From contig NC_066842.1 in the NCBI RefSeq assembly GCF_001640805.2, positions 24,451,598 to 24,515,597 of the forward strand: a stretch of DNA of 64,000 nt, written 5' to 3'. Shown here one piece after another: positions 58,670-64,000 of this stretch (positions are counted from its first letter, which is position 1; every line of letters starts with the position of its first letter). The notes beneath the pieces are model-generated. The model worked only from the letters and a program-made list of their open reading frames with translations. It had not been told where the DNA came from and did no database searches. A program made the translations under genes and the position numbers. This stretch comes from Lates calcarifer. Its lineage: Eukaryota > Chordata > Actinopteri > Centropomidae.

Positions 58670-58999
58670 CTAGAGTGTAACATCTTTTCCCCTTTTAGCT
58701 CTGTTTTTGTCTTGACCAACTCCTGAAAATACTTTGCCCTTTAGCTGTTGAATGTACCGTGTTGTTCCACCAGGTGGTTAATTGTCCATCTGCTGTTTGG
58801 TGCTGGGCAGGTACGAACACAGGCAGAGCTTTCTGTGTGTGTGTTTGTTTTTGCTAACAACAGCTGCCTGTTGCTGCTGAAGAATGTGGGGGCTGATGAG
58901 AGCAGAGGTGTAACAATACATTGATCTACATGGATTCAGTGATCAACAATCCAATAGTATCGATCCAAAATGAAAACATCAGTAAGTCGTCATACATAT

Positions 59000-59327
59000 T
59001 GTAATGTCCCTCGCAGGGCAGGCGCAGAGACGTCAGCTGGTTTCATCACAACTTTTATTAAGCGCAGTAACAGGCAACTGTGGGCCACAGCCAAAAATAA
59101 CAAAAACCCCAAACTACCTACATCAACTCACTTTCAGCCTCTTTTCTGTGGAAAGACCCAAAGACTGTCTCCATAACCGGACTCCCAGACGATGGCTGAC
59201 ATGACAGACTTCACCATGTCTAAGCTGGAGACATGTTCATTAATCCTGGAATGACAGGACTTCAACTTAACAGTGTTTCCTCACTAACCCAATACTAACA
59301 AAATGTATAACATCACAATCCTTCACA
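59000..59327 (-). mobile_element. Candidate solo LTR (minus strand)
   Basis: A 328-bp unit runs from TGTAATGTCCC to CCTTCACA, with TGT...ACA ends and a possible ATAT duplication (58996-58999 and 59328-59331). On the minus strand it ends ...CTGCGCCTGCCCTGCGAGGG and ACATTACA, with AATAAA at 59059-59054, about 54 nt before the 3' end, as expected of R-U5. It interrupts an apparently continuous hAT 5' region. The 4-bp duplication is short and AT-only, so support is moderate. Confidence 0.5.
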
Positions 59328-59413
59328 ATATAATCATCTGTAAGACGCGCTTTTATTTTGAAATTTAGGAGAGCAGCTAGAAAGAAGTCAGTGAAGATAC
59401 TGTCTCTCCTCTG

Positions 59414-59545
59414 GTGAATAAATCAACGGTCTGGAAACATTTTGGATTTTGGAGAAAGGACAGGTCAACTGACAAGTTGCATGTTATGTGTAAGCCATGT
59501 CACTTCAAGATAAAATGCTCAGGTTTACACAGTATGTATAAAATG
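59414..59545 (+). pseudogene. BED zinc-finger remnant of a hAT transposase
   Basis: MNKSTVWKHFGFWRKD and KLHVMCKPCHFKIKCSG match the BED finger pattern of ZBED/hAT proteins: an aromatic SxVWxxFGF start, then CxxC followed by a basic/KCSG turn. The second pair of zinc ligands (HxxxH) is degraded to SMYKMQYP. The frame then continues into AT-rich non-transposase sequence. No catalytic or dimerisation region remains. Confidence 0.65.
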
Positions 59546-59560
59546 CAATATCCTGTTTTA

Positions 59561-60227
59561 ATGTATACAAACAGGAATTTAATGTTCTTTCAGTTTTCTT
59601 CTATAGAATGTGAAAAATGTAAAGCTCAATATATCAGAATGTGGCTCTTTATAGTGAACAGATCTATTTTATTAAAAGAGAAGAAGGGTCCTGTTTTTGG
59701 TTATTACACATTTTCATAGAAAAATACTTGTTATAAAAGGAGGGATTTGCTGCTACAATTTGGGCATCCATATTTATTTTTCTGTGGCCAATCCGCTGCT
59801 TGAGAAACTTAAAGTAGAGACCTGACATCAAATGTGTCAGGAATTTCCTGCAGCCCCTAGATGACAACTTCATGAGGCTTACAGCCTGTGATAGTCCTCC
59901 CAAAGCCTTGCTGGAGGAATTTAGCTTTGGGACAGCTCAGAGGAAGCCCTCCCCCGGGGTGTCATAATGCAGCCTCACAGAAATACACTGTTGGATTTAG
60001 AAGACAATGAGTGACAGTGACATTTTCACGAAATGTTAGATTACATGTTGGACACATTGTGTGTGTCATGTCAACCACTGACTCCTGCAAATGATTGAAG
60101 TATACAAGTAGGCAAAGACTGGAAGACGGAACAAGGACAAGAACAAGAACAAACACGCAGTTGCACAAAGGCACACATGAGCATACAACACATACACAGA
60201 CCTCCTCATATGCTCCTTATGGGATAA
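59561..60227. other. Unannotated stretch, nothing recognised
   Basis: AT-rich, with no family recognised on either strand. Confidence 0.5.
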
Positions 60228-60235
60228 GACATGTA

Positions 60236-60615
60236 TAGGAGTGGGTATCATTCAAAGCTTTTTGATACTGGTACCGATACTTTGACTTCGATACCGGTTC
60301 CTGAACGATACTTTTCAGCTTTGGCATTTTTCCACTCAAAGCAGTTTTCTAACAAAAAATTTACAATTAATAATTTTCAGTGAAAAAGAACAAGTGACAA
60401 GTCAGTGTCTGATGCTCACTGCTGCAGACTGAGGACCTCTAAGTCTTCATGCAGTTGAACATGGAGCAACTTTCTGCTCTTAAATTGTTTCTGTGCTCGT
60501 TCAAGTGCTTCATCAAATTGGTCGTGTTGCCTCAAATATTGCATCACGCACTATTGGCATCAACCTTGCTAAAATGGAGACACACTTTTGACCTAGGTCG
60601 CATTTTAACCGCTTT

Positions 60616-60650
<35 letters not shown>

Positions 60651-60895
60651 TAGTTCACAACACAGATACATGTGAACCGTGTCTGTGGGCGTAACCACGT
60701 AGGTATTTTTTCTGCATGTCTCCACCACGTGTAACGTGACAGACAATCACCGGCAACATCGTCAGATCATGATCACGTGATTAATTCCTTGGTATTGAAA
60801 CCTGGCACCGAAAAACAAGGCATGTTTCGATTCGGGTTGTATCAAAGCTTTTCGGATGGTGCCGTAAAAGAACTGAAGTTCGGTACCCAGCCCTA
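60236..60895. mobile_element. hAT-type MITE with 8-bp target-site duplication
   Basis: The left end TAGGAGTGGGTATCATTCAA and the reverse complement of the right end TAGGGCTGGGTACCGAACTT are imperfect TIRs of the TAGGGxTGGGTAYCG class of fish hAT MITEs. GACATGTA (60228-60235) and GACCTGTA (60896-60903) form an 8-bp duplication with one mismatch. Both subterminal regions carry 'gataccggt'/'ggcaccg'-type words and AAAGCTTTT. No transposase lies inside; a (CA)16 tract does. Confidence 0.8.
60617..60648. repeat. Microsatellite (AC)16
   Basis: Pure 32-bp AC run inside the hAT-type MITE. Confidence 0.95.
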
Positions 60896-60903
60896 GACCT
60901 GTA

Positions 60904-63900
60904 TGGAGGAAAGGCTGAATTAGCAGCCTGCACTTTGCTGCATTTGGGATTTGGAAGAGAGGTGTGTGTGTGTGTGTGCGCGCGCATTTGCCATGTCTCC
61001 TATATCTGTTTGCAGGAGTTGTCTTTGTGGTGGGGATTAAGTCCATTAAGTCCTGTTCTATGGGAAGATGGAATGAAGGCTGTCTTAGAAAGAAAAGCAC
61101 AAATGCACACAGAGCTGTGAGCTGTGTGCTCACAGTCACAGTGGAGGTTCATCTGTCTGGTGGATGTTGGTTGCAGGAAAATCCACCCAGCAGTTCCTCA
61201 AGTCTCTGTGAGCCGTCTCAGCTTGGAGCCTGTGATCCCCAAAGACCTGGCAGAGCAGGCAGAACAAGGGTGCTTGAGGCTCTGGCTCCAAAGAAAGGCC
61301 AAGGTGTGGGGAAAACAAGGATGCTGGGGCCAGCTACAGGGGCTGGTAGGAAGACATCCTTACCGCTGCTTCACAACCTCGAGATGTTCCAGGATTTAAG
61401 CAGAAAAACAGGATAACTCCTGGCTGACAGCACAATGACAGTCATTGGTGCATCAGACAAAGATGCCCAGCAGGTGAACCCACCTGTGCTTCCATCTGTA
61501 GACATTTAGTCTAGTTGTGTCAGTAAAATTAGATGTAGTTTTTGTCATGCTATGTTTTCCAAGTCAACAAATGTCACCATCACTCACTTATTCAATATAG
61601 TTCACTGGTTTTACATGAGACAAAAAGCTAACATCAGTGCAAAACTTTAGCAAACATACAGAGAATGCTAGAGGGAGAGGAAGATGGTTTACTAACAGTC
61701 AACATTAAGTCTGCACTCATTCTTTCCAGTAGCTTATAAGCTTACAGATAGCTGATCACAGTAATGCATGTTTTGTGGTTTGTCCAAGCTATGCTTCTTG
61801 TCAAAATTTCAGATGAGTGTAGATTTATAATAATTTAGTCCATATTTCTGTAACTTTTTTCCTCTAGAAATGTTAATGTTCTGAACATATTTGGTCAAGC
61901 AGCTACATCACGTTCTTAGGTCATTTCAGGCTGTAGGGAGCACTGGCTGCTTTATAGGTCTTTTACATTATTGCTGAGTTCTTATTCATTGATGAACATT
62001 GTAACACAGTTGTATTCTGAAAAAATCTTAAACTTCTTATTAATATACTTTATATTCACTACTTGTCATAGCATTTTGGTAACAAAATTAACACCCTATG
62101 CAAAAAATAAATAAATGAATTAAAAAAGAAGATGAAAGAAGCAAAAAAAGAAAGAAAGCTGTATTTGAAGCTTTTTACACAACTTAATAATGGTTAGCTT
62201 GCAGGTGCACACAGAGTGGGTAAAACAAGACTAATCTCAGCTATCTGTCTGGACATCTGTCACTTGAAATGGGCTTTGTCACAATCTGAACTGAAAGTGA
62301 AGAAAGCAAATGAGTTTTGATGAGCTATTAAGAGATGAGACAAATAAGGTAAAAGCATCTGAGGAATGGTGGTATCAGTGTTGTGTCAGCTGCATTCATA
62401 TCTTGATAAATATGATGCATATTTTACATGGATAATCCTTGTGTAGGGGTACAGAATGTGCCTGCAGAGCCAAAACACCAAAAGGCTGTGTGTGTGGACT
62501 CCCACTGAAGTTTCAGATAATTTTCTATCCAAGACCAAATCTTGTAACCCCAAAACTATGGTACTGTGTATACAATTAGAGATAATACAAGCAGTTTCTT
62601 GACATTTAAAACAAATAATCAAAAAAATCTCTGAGGAATACTTAACAAAACAAGAAGGAATAGTTTCGTTCTTAGGGCCAAATAACAGATAATAGGCTGT
62701 CCTAATGTCAAATGAAAGTTCGTCCCAAGTGTAGTTAGTCTCTGGTGATCAGATTTAAATTAACAATACAGTATCTCAAATGATTAAATAACTGGTGCTG
62801 TTTTTTTTTTTTTTTGAATGTCTGGTGATGAACTGAATTTCAAGGTTGTCAAGGTCAGAGTTTCCTACACAGACACTGTGCTTACAGTGTCATGTCATCC
62901 TTGTGTGACGTACCTTCCATAACAGTAAGTCATAAAAGAGCATCCAGCTGCTGCTTCCATACATCATTTCAGCCAAAAGAGTTTCATTTCAACAAGGTGC
63001 TACAACTTCTGAGCTACATCCTTGGAAAATCAACCTGCACAAAGTCTACAGAGCTGCTTTCAGTGCAACAGAAACACAAACGCCTGTTTGTGTCTTTTAT
63101 CTTGTATTTCTTGCTTTGGGACAGGCTGCATTTACAGTACAGCATTGTAAGAGACAGTAATAATCACAGTTAAGCCTCCTGGCTGATGAAAGTAATACTA
63201 ATGTAACAAGTGGCTTGATCCATCCTGTGTCTTATTCAGGAAGGGAATTTCATTCTCTTGCAGTGCTCCCACTCAGTCTGGTAGGTATCTCTGTGGACTT
63301 TTAGTACTTAGGAGCTCTAGAACTTTACCTGCAGTTTCACCAGAGGAACCACAGTGGTTCAAACATTTGTGCCAAGAGGCCCCTGCTCTGGGGATATTAT
63401 TTTTCAATGGCACAGGAAGTACTAGAGTGGAATCTGTGCTGAACTTTGGTCAAACACAAGCTTCATGCAGTAAGATAGTAGCTGCCACTATAATCCACTA
63501 TAATCCACTATAATCCATGCTAGGATGAACAACATGACATCTGTTGACATTAACACAAAGTTAATGTCAGCCAGTGAGCCACAACACTAAAATCAGTAAC
63601 TGCTTTTAACGCTGTAATGTTGTGGATGATTGGTTTATGGTGTAAAGATCAGAGTCGTGCAAAAGTAAAATACAGAGAACACTAAAACTGTATTGTTGTT
63701 TCCTTGTGTGTGCAAATTGTATCACAAACAGTCACTTTTTTTTCTTATTTGGACAGAAACGGTAGAAATGAAACAGGGATACATATAAGGAATTTGTACA
63801 GCATGGCGGTTTCTTCTTCTGGGATCTTTTAGTTAGTTGAATGTAACAGCTCACTTTATTTATGTCCAGGAAAGAAGAAAAAAAAAAGAACATAGCGGTT

Positions 63901-64000
63901 CTGGGCAAATGAGGCAAGAGCATTTTGGATCCCATCTTACAGATTTCCTGTATCCAGTAATGGGTGTGAATTCCCCAGAAACATAACTTAATAATGACTG
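60904..64000. other. Unannotated stretch with a GC-richer two-frame open block
   Basis: At 61124-61416 two plus frames (91 and 150 codons) are open together in sequence GC-richer than its surroundings. Neither matches a protein I know. An acceptor-like GGTTGCAG occurs at 61170-61177. It could be an exon, a LINE fragment or chance. The remainder (61430-64000) holds a T13-15 run near 62801, (AAAG)n near 62140, and the minisatellite at 63486. No gene seen. Confidence 0.35.
63486..63517. repeat. 10-bp tandem repeat (CACTATAATC)x3
   Basis: Three perfect head-to-tail units followed by CA. A short minisatellite with no further context. Confidence 0.95.

Larger units (their letters stand above)
58903..59560 (+). 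mobile_element. hAT transposon 5' remnant with BED finger, interrupted by an LTR
   Basis: CAGAGGTGTAACAATACATT at 58903 resembles the 5' terminus of a fish hAT family, with ATTGATC/CGATCC direct and inverted motifs following. The element's own sequence appears to continue after the LTR insertion at 59000-59327 with AATCATCTGTAAGACGCGC, leading to a BED zinc-finger coding remnant. No matching 3' end was found within the window, so the right side is lost. Confidence 0.5.

Noticed and set aside
63486..63517. CRISPR-like array
   Set aside because: The repeats are contiguous 10-mers with no spacers, and the genome is eukaryotic.

Overview
The window looks like AT-rich teleost (probably percomorph) nuclear DNA with no host gene I can support. 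Evidence for a fish: degenerate copies of repeat families I recognise from teleost genomes (Tc1-type DNA elements, Rex1-like and L2 LINEs, an R4/Rex6-like LINE 3' end, tRNA-derived SINEs, a pogo-like MITE, hAT MITEs), dense (CA)n/(TA)n microsatellites, and no compact coding structure. It is best read as a gene-poor intergenic tract or a very large intron. There are no prokaryotic features, rRNA genes, functional tRNA genes or CRISPR arrays.

Layout. 0-20 kb is mostly unclassified DNA with one degenerate SINE (6.1 kb, minus), two copies of a dispersed family carrying a 'tagcttagcata' type motif (1.4 and 10.6 kb), an R4-like LINE 3' end (11.9 kb), a solitary Tc1 end (15.8 kb) and a 1.6-kb DNA-transposon remnant with 12-bp perfect terminal inverted repeats (16.8-18.4 kb, piggyBac-like by inference). 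20.4-22.8 kb holds two unrelated Tc1 relics side by side; the second has clear TIRs, TA target sites and an intact C-terminal catalytic half (DD34E spacing). 27-36 kb has a third copy of the dispersed family, a SINE with a (GGAT)n tail, a textbook solo LTR with CACAG target-site duplications (31.8-32.2 kb), a second R4-like LINE end, an unclassified repeat (35.3 kb) and another solitary Tc1 end.

37.1-42.0 kb is the dominant feature: a minus-strand L1-type LINE spanning 5' UTR to A-rich tail, flanked by a perfect 18-bp target-site duplication. It has ORF1 (coiled coil plus RNA-binding core) and ORF2 (endonuclease, reverse transcriptase, zinc-knuckle-like C-terminus), but frameshifts and internal deletions have killed it. 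Its 5' end carries a CAAGATGGCC motif resembling the YY1 site of mammalian L1.

42-64 kb is again gene-free. It holds a head-to-head SINE pair (48.9-49.4 kb), a Rex1-like LINE 3' half (50.6-51.6 kb), a pogo-like MITE with an expanded (TA)27 tract (52.3-52.8 kb), an L2 3' end (55.2-55.7 kb) and three hAT-related elements (57.7-60.9 kb). One of these carries a BED zinc finger and appears to be interrupted by a solo LTR.

The elements do not form a pathway; they record successive insertions and decay. No previously undescribed biological system is evident. The best leads for follow-up are two exon-like segments (42.94 and 46.18 kb), a structured segment at 53.99-54.12 kb, a CTCF-consensus core at 47.14 kb, and two orphan GC-richer blocks (28.45 and 61.15 kb).
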